This document shows positions 1 to 5,504 of a DNA stretch of 6,259 nt, piece after piece. The stretch is taken from positions 1 through 6,259 of the forward strand of contig CAYMAX010000073.1 in assembly GCA_964388595.1 (NCBI GenBank). Reading direction: 5' to 3'. Source of the stretch: CAYMAX01 sp964388595. GTDB lineage: Bacteria; Bacteroidota; Bacteroidia; Bacteroidales; UBA932. The notes below the pieces were generated by a model. It had not been told where the DNA came from, searched no databases, and was given only the letters and a program-made list of their open reading frames with translations. Position numbers and translations under genes: made by a program. Position 1 is the first letter of the stretch; each line of letters begins with the position of its first letter.

Positions 1-1211
1 AAGAACTTGCCTTCTGTGTTCTTGAGAAGAGCAAATTTCTCGGCCCTCTCATAGAATTTCTCGTCTGTCAACATACCATACTCGATGAAGAGCTTCAGAT
101 TGTCCCATTTAGATTCATAATTGGCTCTGTCATTTTTGAAAATATCTTCAAGACGGTCGGCGACCTTCTTGGTGATGTAGGTAGATATCTTCTTGACATT
201 GGCATCTGACTGCAGATAACTTCTCGACACGTTCAGAGGAATGTCGGGGGAGTCTATCACACCATGGAGAAGAGTCAGAAAGTCCGGAACTATGTTTTCT
301 ACAGAATCGGTAACGAAGACCTGGTTGCAGTACAGCTGGATCTTGTTGCGATTGACTTCGATTTTATCTTTGATTTTGGGGAAATAAAGGACACCGGTCA
401 GATTGAAAGGGTAGTCCACATTGAGGTGAATATAGAACAGAGGCTCATCCTGCATGGGATAGAGGTCTCTGTAGAACTTCATATAATCTTCCTCTTTAAG
501 GTCGGTGGGCTTTTTGGTCCAGATAGGGGTGCTGTCATTGATGATTTTATCCTTGTCGGTATCGACATATTTACCATCTTTCCACTCCTGTTTCTTGCCA
601 AAAGCGATGGGGACAGGCATAAATTTGCAATATTTGGTAAGAAGCTCATTGACTTTGGCAGCGGTGGCAAACTCTGCTGAGTCATCATCCAAGTGGAGAA
701 TAATCTCTGTACCTCTCTCTGTGCGTTTACCTTCTGAGACAGAATAATCGGGCTCACCTTTACATTCCCACTTCACAGCCTTAGCTCCATCTTTCCATGA
801 TAATGTATTGATAGTTACCTTCTTGGAAACCATGAAAGCCGAATAGAAGCCAAGTCCGAAATGGCCTATGATACTTCCTGCCTGGTCTTTGTATTTTTCC
901 AGAAATTCTCCGGCACTTGAGAAAGCGATTTGATTGATATATTTATCGACCTCTTCTTCTGTCATGCCGATACCTCTATCGACTATCGTAAGGGTTTTCT
1001 TTTGAGGGTCGCTTGAGACCCGTATCGTCATATCGCCAAGCTCCGATTTGAATTCGCCTGCACTTGCCAATGCTTTCATCTTCTGAGAAGCATCCACTGC
1101 GTTTGCTACTATCTCTCTGAGAAATATTTCGTGGTCAGAGTAGAGAAATTTCTTAATAACCGGGAAAATGTTTTCTGTAGTAACGCCGATTTTACCTTTT
1201 TCTATTGCCAT
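1..1211 (-). CDS. htpG: Molecular chaperone HtpG (Hsp90 family), N-terminal 403 residues, partial at left edge
   Basis: Bacterial Hsp90, a cytosolic ATP-dependent dimeric chaperone. The frame is open from the ATG at 1211-1209 to the window edge, giving 403 codons; the family is usually 620-690 residues, so the rest of the middle domain and the dimerisation domain lie outside. The N-terminal GHKL ATPase domain is clear: E33 (general base) and N37 in LREIVANAVD, D78 in DRGIGM, and the lid glycines G116, G119 and G121 in GHFGLGFYS. A GTE motif lies near 167-169. The middle domain keeps R330 in PLNVSRSYLQ, the arginine that contacts the ATP gamma-phosphate in this family. DRGIGM, where many bacteria have DNGIGM, is a Bacteroidota-type variant as far as I recall. 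The start is preceded by an A/T-rich leader without a clear Shine-Dalgarno, normal for the phylum. The gene lies 86 bp downstream of the amidase gene on the same strand, but that gap contains promoter-like elements of its own. No frameshift is seen. Confidence 0.97.
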   Translation of the reverse strand, partial: MAIEKGKIGVTTENIFPVIKKFLYSDHEIFLREIVANAVDASQKMKALASAGEFKSELGDMTIRVSSDPQKKTLTIVDRGIGMTEEEVDKYINQIAFSSAGEFLEKYKDQAGSIIGHFGLGFYSAFMVSKKVTINTLSWKDGAKAVKWECKGEPDYSVSEGKRTERGTEIILHLDDDSAEFATAAKVNELLTKYCKFMPVPIAFGKKQEWKDGKYVDTDKDKIINDSTPIWTKKPTDLKEEDYMKFYRDLYPMQDEPLFYIHLNVDYPFNLTGVLYFPKIKDKIEVNRNKIQLYCNQVFVTDSVENIVPDFLTLLHGVIDSPDIPLNVSRSYLQSDANVKKISTYITKKVADRLEDIFKNDRANYESKWDNLKLFIEYGMLTDEKFYERAEKFALLKNTEGKF

Positions 1212-1247
1212 AATATAGTTGTTTTATTGTTTTCTGCGGGGATACAG

Positions 1248-1262
1248 ACAAAAGATGTACCA
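1248..1262 (-). promoter_or_regulatory. Candidate sigma-54-type -24/-12 promoter of htpG
   Basis: Read on the minus strand, this stretch is TGGTACATCTTTTGT. It has the GG-N10-GT spacing of a sigma-54 element; the consensus TGGCAC-N5-TTGC would have GC at the -12 end. Transcription would begin near 1237, leaving a leader of about 25 nt before htpG. No TAnnTTTG box of the usual Bacteroidota primary-sigma type with a correctly spaced TTTG is visible in this gap. The -12 end departs from consensus by one base, so the call is tentative. Confidence 0.35.
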
Positions 1263-1273
1263 GATGGGGTGCG

Positions 1274-1288
1274 CTGACAGAATGGCAG
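1274..1288. promoter_or_regulatory. Inverted repeat upstream of htpG, possible operator
   Basis: The plus strand reads CTGACAGAATGGCAG: two 6-bp arms (CTGACA / TGGCAG) around AGAATGG, written CTGnCA-n3-TGnCAG on either strand, with one mismatched pair. It lies 63-77 bp before the htpG start codon and 11 bp upstream of the sigma-54-like element. Such a dyad could bind a dimeric regulator of a heat-shock or stress gene. The regulator is unknown, and the sequence is not the CIRCE element bound by HrcA. Confidence 0.4.
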
Positions 1289-1297
1289 AAAAAACTA

Positions 1298-4200
1298 CTA
1301 TCGTTCGAAGAAACGAATGATATCGCGAACTATCTCATTGAGTTGTCTCTGAGAAGTGAGAGTCTCCAATGGAAAGCCGAGAGCAACGGTCTTATAAGAA
1401 TCGCCTCTATATGCAACACCGGCAGATATATTACTCTCAGAATATCTGAAAATGGTCTGAGCTCCCTTTCCTACCGGAAGAAGACCGTCGGGAGATTCGA
1501 CGCAATAAGAAAAAGGATTGGGAGAGGTATAAAAAGAATAAGTGGCACCTGCACCTCTGACTGAACCATCGGTGGAGGAGAAGCCATTTAAATATTTGTA
1601 TTTCAGCACGGAGGAGACAAAATCACGAGTCAGAGAATCTGTACAGGAATGAACCTGCGACGAATCTTTTTCATAAATACCATCCCACACATCGGTGGCA
1701 ATGTATGCACCTGAGATGAGAAGATTGCGTCCCGATGAACAATATTCAGAAATGGCGCGTTGCAACGGGAGTGGAAAGACCTCGAAAGAGGGTTGTGAAG
1801 CTCCGCAGCGTCCGGTCTGAGTGGTGACTTGCTTACCCATGATAAGGTCCACCACAGAATAAGAAGTCATTTTCACAGTTTGGGATAAAGTGACCGCATC
1901 ACGACTGCATGAAGAGAAATCATATCCTGCATTCATCATCGCCATACCATGCTTGAGAGGGAAATCGAAAGTATTGCCTGCCATGCGGGTAGTCTCCATA
2001 TTGCCATAGCTGCCACCAAATCCCGGCGCATCATCATCCGACCACGAAAGCTTCCTCTCGAAGGCATATTGACGGCCGACATAAGAATAATCACTGATAT
2101 AGGGTACTCCACCATCCACGAAGTCGATAAAGCCGGCACGAGTGCTGTCATTAGTGGCAAATGACGCCGGAGCAGAGATACGGTCAAAGCAGTTGACTAT
2201 CAGGGCCTCTTTATGTTCTGTGGAAGATAAAGAATGACGTGGGGCCATACCCACAGACAATATTTCTGACGGGAAGCTCGCCCCCCCTTCATTGACAGCG
2301 ACGACTTTGAAACTGTGAAGCATTCCGGGCTCTATGCGAAAACGAATAAGAGTGTCAGCCACAGGGGTGCCGTTGTCAAATCCGCCGATAGTATCCGATG
2401 GGTCTATCACCCTGTGGTAGACAACATAAGATTTGGGAGTAGCAGTGCTCTCGAGAGAATCTTTCACAGGAGTCCAGGAAAGTGTGACGGTAGAGTCGCT
2501 TGACGAAAGAATTGCTGCAAATGAAGAGACCGGAAGGGGCTGTACCACATACTCGTACTTTCCTGTGGATGCCAGAAACCTCAGAATGCCCTTGTAAATG
2601 GCACGGGAGACAGTGAAACGAAACTTGGGGTCAAGACCATAGCGCATATCGGCAAAGTTTTGATGGGCAAGCAGTTCGAGAAGCATGGATGGAACATCGG
2701 GAAGCCTGCATTCGAAATAGGCTCTGTCAGCAAGACCCCGTCTATTCCAATCAGGTTCGTATGTAGAACGAATATCGGAAACTATCTGCGACTGTACTAT
2801 ATCAGACAATTCGCGCGAAAGGAGTCTTGGCCTTCCATCCTGAAACATATCTTTCCCTTCAGAATAGCGGGTATAGATAGTCAAAGTCCCTATTATGGAA
2901 TCTGTCAAAGAGATACCTGCATCTGTATGGAATGCCAGAGAGAGGTCGACAGGTACATTATAACTGTGTTTAAGAGCATTTACCCACAGACCACGAGATT
3001 TGTAATCGTCCTTATAATCATCAAGTCCGTTATGAGGAGAATAGACTGTAGTGTCAAAACCGGCCCATTGGAGCCAATACCGAGCCCCTTCTGTCCACCG
3101 CGGGTATCTACTTGTCTCTCCATATACTTTCAGAGAATCTTCTGAAAGAGAGAAAAGAGCACTGCTAAAATAAGAGAGGCTGTCCCCGGTCAAGTGAAGA
3201 GGATTACCGGGTCTGCGGGCCATATTGCCCATTCCTCCGCCAAATTTGACAGCATCTGCCACCACCACTGCACCTGATTTGGATTCCAATATTACCCCCT
3301 GACTGTTCCATCCTTCGGAAAAATCAAAAGTACCGAGATAGACCCAGGTGCCACCTCCGATAGTTTGATTGACCGAGAAAGAGGTCTCTCCACCCAAATG
3401 CCGTACAGTATATCGTGCATCTGCAGTGCTTTGTGGCAAAGTATTATAGCTGACATACACTGCATAACTTCCAGTGGCGGGAAAAGAGGGCATCCACATG
3501 GCGTGAGCCTTTGTCTTACTTTTCTTTGGCATTTCCATCATACGGGCATCGCCCATAAGAAATGGATTTTCTCCGAAGAGATAACTCTCTTTGGGATTGG
3601 CAAAACCGGCGAGAGGTGCAGTCGTCCACTCCACATCTTCACGATAATAGGGACCGTTATTATCTACAATCACTTCCTTTTCCTGCATATCGCGCTCGCG
3701 TGGCAACATCACACAGGCACCTGCATTTTCAAGCATCGGTACCAAAAATGGGATGACAAAACTCTGGGTGTAAAGGTCTTCCACAGTCTCAAAGAGGCGG
3801 GGTCGTTGCCACTCCCAACGATATAGTGACTGCTCATAATAGAGACCGTGACTTTGCCACAGAGCTATATGACGCTGTTGCAATCCCTTTGAGACTGTAT
3901 AGGGGAGTGAAATATTACGCACCCACGGAGCTGGGGTGGGAGTTTTGACAGATTTTGTCTTGCGAGATGGCTTGCGGATGGAATAATATTGAGACGATAG
4001 ATCTTCGAGTGAAGTATTGGAAGAAAATATAGTAAAAGGGTACTTTGATAGATACTCGGGCAACATCCCGCTGACAATGGCGTTGATGGCCCTGACATCG
4101 ATGTCCCTGATGGGATACTCGCTGAGACGTGGTGAGAAATATATCGCTATGTTCCGGGTCTTATGATTGTTGGGAGATGTGACGAAAAGGAGTGTATCAA

Positions 4201-4363
4201 ATGCAATGCCGCTTCTAAACTGTGCTCTGTCACCGAGATAAGAGGTGATAGAATCTGCTATAGGCTTGAAAGAGGCAGAGTAGGGGGGATTTTGGGCTTC
4301 CGAAAGTAAAGGGAGTGCAAAGATGGAAAGAAAAAGTATAAGGCGCCTCATAGCGATTACCAT
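1298..4363 (-). CDS. Exported N-acetylmuramoyl-L-alanine amidase-like protein with inserted golvesin-like domain, FnIII-like and C-terminal domains
   Basis: Probable peptidoglycan amidase acting in the periplasm or at the cell surface; 1021 residues. Residues 5-23 form a signal peptide ending SEA-Q, with no lipobox. The catalytic domain appears to be of Amidase_3 type, split in two. The first part (about 160-240) has SHG with H172, candidate second zinc ligand E195 (or E192), then a long helix and PRERD (R222, D225), like the family's TRxxD. The second part (about 408-600) has LSLAFHTDAG with H479 as third ligand and SMLLELLAHQN with E563 as the usual catalytic glutamate. Between them, about 286-376, sits a beta-rich golvesin/xanthan-lyase-like domain. 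Residues about 608-708 resemble fibronectin type III. Residues about 715-1021 form a large domain with LLISGAYIATDVWD and VALGFPLETL, resembling a glutamine-amidotransferase-like fold but with no catalytic triad I can assign. Such proteins are often labelled 'xanthan lyase'; that activity is not supported. An alternative start, the ATG at 4351-4349 (Met5), fits the signal peptide better and would remove the overlap with the upstream gene. Confidence 0.8.
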   Translation of the reverse strand: MVIAMRRLILFLSIFALPLLSEAQNPPYSASFKPIADSITSYLGDRAQFRSGIAFDTLLFVTSPNNHKTRNIAIYFSPRLSEYPIRDIDVRAINAIVSGMLPEYLSKYPFTIFSSNTSLEDLSSQYYSIRKPSRKTKSVKTPTPAPWVRNISLPYTVSKGLQQRHIALWQSHGLYYEQSLYRWEWQRPRLFETVEDLYTQSFVIPFLVPMLENAGACVMLPRERDMQEKEVIVDNNGPYYREDVEWTTAPLAGFANPKESYLFGENPFLMGDARMMEMPKKSKTKAHAMWMPSFPATGSYAVYVSYNTLPQSTADARYTVRHLGGETSFSVNQTIGGGTWVYLGTFDFSEGWNSQGVILESKSGAVVVADAVKFGGGMGNMARRPGNPLHLTGDSLSYFSSALFSLSEDSLKVYGETSRYPRWTEGARYWLQWAGFDTTVYSPHNGLDDYKDDYKSRGLWVNALKHSYNVPVDLSLAFHTDAGISLTDSIIGTLTIYTRYSEGKDMFQDGRPRLLSRELSDIVQSQIVSDIRSTYEPDWNRRGLADRAYFECRLPDVPSMLLELLAHQNFADMRYGLDPKFRFTVSRAIYKGILRFLASTGKYEYVVQPLPVSSFAAILSSSDSTVTLSWTPVKDSLESTATPKSYVVYHRVIDPSDTIGGFDNGTPVADTLIRFRIEPGMLHSFKVVAVNEGGASFPSEILSVGMAPRHSLSSTEHKEALIVNCFDRISAPASFATNDSTRAGFIDFVDGGVPYISDYSYVGRQYAFERKLSWSDDDAPGFGGSYGNMETTRMAGNTFDFPLKHGMAMMNAGYDFSSCSRDAVTLSQTVKMTSYSVVDLIMGKQVTTQTGRCGASQPSFEVFPLPLQRAISEYCSSGRNLLISGAYIATDVWDGIYEKDSSQVHSCTDSLTRDFVSSVLKYKYLNGFSSTDGSVRGAGATYSFYTSPNPFSYCVESPDGLLPVGKGAQTIFRYSESNISAGVAYRGDSYKTVALGFPLETLTSQRQLNEIVRDIIRFFER
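2240..2542 (-). other. Fibronectin type III-like domain of the amidase protein
   Basis: Residues about 608-708 show the FnIII strand pattern: DSTVTLSWTPV, then SYVVYHRV, then IEPGMLHSFKVVAVNEGG and SFPSEILSV. The conserved tryptophan (SW), the tyrosine of strand C, and the closing 'VVAVNEGG.S.PSE' segment are visible. In secreted bacterial enzymes such domains act as spacers or binding modules; the role here is not known. Confidence 0.65.
3236..3508 (-). other. Golvesin/xanthan-lyase-like beta domain inserted in the amidase catalytic domain
   Basis: This part of the amidase gene encodes residues about 286-376. It starts at AHAMWMPSFPATGSYAVYVS, passes through an ARYTV..GG segment and GGGTWVYLGTFDFSEG, and ends with VVVADAVKFGG. 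This is the layout of the jelly-roll domain called golvesin C-terminal-like or Xly carbohydrate-binding-like. It lies after the PRERD segment and before the AFHTDAG zinc ligand, so it interrupts one catalytic domain rather than sitting at its end. A glycan-binding role is inferred from the family name only. Confidence 0.7.
4357..4363 (-). other. Stop/start overlap coupling the VanZ-barrel gene to the amidase gene
   Basis: On the minus strand the upstream gene ends TGG TAA and the downstream frame opens at the ATG inside it, giving ATGGTAA. A second in-frame ATG follows at 4351-4349, five bases after the stop codon. Either start puts the genes within termination-reinitiation distance, so a single mRNA and coupled translation are likely. 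There is no clear Shine-Dalgarno sequence to choose between them; signal-peptide shape favours the second. Confidence 0.7.
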
Positions 4364-5436
4364 TTATAGACAACACTCACAGCGGCTTTATAAAGAAGCA
4401 CCACCTCAGAGGAGGCATTCCACCCGATATACATCGAGCCGTCAGAAGCCTCGTGTCCTTCGTAATCTGTAGTCTGATAACCTCTGCCGGCAGAGATTTC
4501 GATGCCCCAATGCTTGGCTACAGTAAACTGATAACCTATGGTAAATCCTGCCATAAAATTGGAACCTACCTGATATTTACCGACGTATTGACCTTCATAT
4601 CCCGGGACAATGCTCTTACTCATTCTGAAAACGCCATATCCCACATTGGGACCGACGAAAAAGCCACGAAAGGCTTCAATAGGATAGTACCGTCCTTCAA
4701 GAAATGCCATACCGAGTGTGACAGGCACATTGAGGATAGGGAAGCCTGTAGGCCAAAAACATCCGAAAGCTTCCAAACTGACTGTAAGGTATTTGTGTAC
4801 TCTGAATTCAACTGCGGGATTAACTACTCCGAGAGCCACTGCAGCACTCAATTTTACAGCCGTATGCACAGGTTCGCCACCGAAAAGTCGTTCATTGCGC
4901 TCAGCCCTGCGTATCTCGCGAGTGGAGGGAACATCACCAGGTGATTGGGCAGAGGCAGAGAGGCTGTGACATAAAAACAAAAACAGAGTAAGAAGCAGGG
5001 TAAGAGCCTTATGCGAAGAGAATATTTTCTCAACTACGCTGACCATCCATCGACCTATGAAGGCTACTATCACAGTCCCGAGAGTGACCGCTACCGCATC
5101 TGCAGCCCAATCGAGCGGGTCACCCTGGCGTGCAGCGAAGAAAAGGTCCTGACACAGTTCTGTGCCAAACGCGAGCAGGAGACCTGAGACAAATGTGATG
5201 AGAAGAGAATATTTGCTGACACGACGCAGATGACGGGAATAATTACAGGTAAGCCAGGCGATAAAGGGGTAGGGGAAAAACATGATGAAATGGAAGATGC
5301 GGTCCAATCTGATGCCGAGGAAATATTTGGCAAGGTCGAGGTCTGGCATCGAAATATTCACAAAACAGAAAAAAAGCACCATTGCGACATATATCACATA
5401 GAGCGTCTTTACGAGTATCCCTGCACCTTTTTGCAT
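4357..5436 (-). CDS. VanZ-like membrane domain fused through an internal signal peptide to a DUF3575-like outer-membrane barrel
   Basis: A 359-residue protein with two unlike halves in one open frame. Residues 1-130 resemble the VanZ-like family: four hydrophobic helices (about 8-26, 47-64, 76-92, 111-128), D45 and H49 in RLDRIFHF, GTELCQ (E93, Q96), R103, D109, and D113 where the family often has Asn. Basic residues at 68-75 place that loop in the cytoplasm. Residues 131-164 read as a signal peptide: Met131, Lys137, Lys143, a leucine-rich core 144-156, and a SASA-Q cleavage site. Residues about 190-359 match the DUF3575 style of outer-membrane barrel: NPAVEFRVHKYLTVSLEAFG, LEGRYYP, GPNVGYGVF, then a GKYQVGSNF..GFTIGYQF segment and HWGIEISAGRGYQTTDYE, with an aromatic C-terminus YKW. 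Function is unknown; VanZ itself gives low-level teicoplanin resistance in enterococci, which cannot be transferred to this protein. The gene precedes and overlaps the amidase gene. The ATG at 5436-5434 lies only 4 bp from a -7 box, so the mRNA may be almost leaderless. Confidence 0.85.
   Translation of the reverse strand: MQKGAGILVKTLYVIYVAMVLFFCFVNISMPDLDLAKYFLGIRLDRIFHFIMFFPYPFIAWLTCNYSRHLRRVSKYSLLITFVSGLLLAFGTELCQDLFFAARQGDPLDWAADAVAVTLGTVIVAFIGRWMVSVVEKIFSSHKALTLLLTLFLFLCHSLSASAQSPGDVPSTREIRRAERNERLFGGEPVHTAVKLSAAVALGVVNPAVEFRVHKYLTVSLEAFGCFWPTGFPILNVPVTLGMAFLEGRYYPIEAFRGFFVGPNVGYGVFRMSKSIVPGYEGQYVGKYQVGSNFMAGFTIGYQFTVAKHWGIEISAGRGYQTTDYEGHEASDGSMYIGWNASSEVVLLYKAAVSVVYKW
4945..5046 (-). 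other. Internal signal peptide with possible internal translation start (Met131)
   Basis: The ATG at 5046-5044 is codon 131 of the fusion. From it the translation has a typical export signal: a short region with two lysines, a hydrophobic core (ALTLLLTLFLFLC), and SLSASA-Q before a hydrophilic linker and the barrel. No Shine-Dalgarno precedes this ATG, which means little in this phylum. It may be a second start giving a separate barrel precursor, or a fifth transmembrane segment cleaved by signal peptidase I after the four VanZ helices. Confidence 0.6.
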
Positions 5437-5440
5437 GGCG

Positions 5441-5471
5441 CAAATATAGTGTTTTCTTTGCTCTTAACTAA
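5441..5471 (-). promoter_or_regulatory. Bacteroidota-type promoter of the VanZ-barrel/amidase operon
   Basis: The minus strand reads TATATTTG at 5448-5441, an exact match to the phylum's TAnnTTTG -7 element. A weak TTAG at 5471-5468 lies 19 bp upstream, in the place of the TTTG -33 element. Transcription would start at about the ATG at 5436, so a leaderless or nearly leaderless message is predicted. Confidence 0.6.
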
Positions 5472-5486
5472 AATTTGTTAATTTTG
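5457..5486 (+). promoter_or_regulatory. Bacteroidota-type promoter of the OmpA-like barrel gene
   Basis: TTTG at 5457-5460 and TAATTTTG at 5479-5486 match the -33 (TTTG) and -7 (TAnnTTTG) elements, with 18 bp between them against a usual 19-21. Transcription should start near 5491, giving a leader of about 14 nt. The elements lie within the same 46 bp as those of the divergent operon. Confidence 0.6.
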
Positions 5487-5494
5487 CGGGATAA

Positions 5495-5499
5495 AGAGG
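5495..5499 (+). promoter_or_regulatory. Shine-Dalgarno-like AGAGG before the OmpA-like gene
   Basis: AGAGG lies 5 bases before the ATG at 5505 and supports that start. Purine-rich ribosome-binding sites of this kind are uncommon in Bacteroidota, and no comparable site precedes the other starts in the window. Confidence 0.45.
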
Positions 5500-5504
5500 T
5501 AAAG

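Noticed and set aside
264..680. Plus-strand open frame of 138 codons inside htpG
   Set aside because: It lies antisense to a well conserved part of HtpG whose motifs are intact; its translation shows no family features.
1289..1315. Possible terminator at the end of the amidase gene (short hairpin over the stop codon region followed by six T on the minus strand)
   Set aside because: The stem is about five pairs including a G-T pair, lies within the last codons, and is separated from the T run by several bases; too weak to call.
2660..3145. Plus-strand open frame of 161 codons opposite the amidase gene
   Set aside because: It is antisense to the second catalytic block with H479 and E563, and its composition is that of a reversed coding strand.
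3365..3826. Plus-strand open frame of 153 codons opposite the amidase gene
   Set aside because: It is antisense to the first catalytic block and the golvesin-like domain, with no promoter, signal or recognisable motif.
4453..4944. Plus-strand open frame of 163 codons opposite the DUF3575-like barrel
   Set aside because: The minus-strand barrel pattern explains this DNA; the plus-strand translation has no coherent features.
4357..5436. Fusion explained as a pseudogene or sequencing frameshift
   Set aside because: Both halves keep their motifs, the frame is continuous, and the charges and hydrophobic segments around the junction suit export. An error cannot be excluded without reads, but nothing in the sequence points to one.
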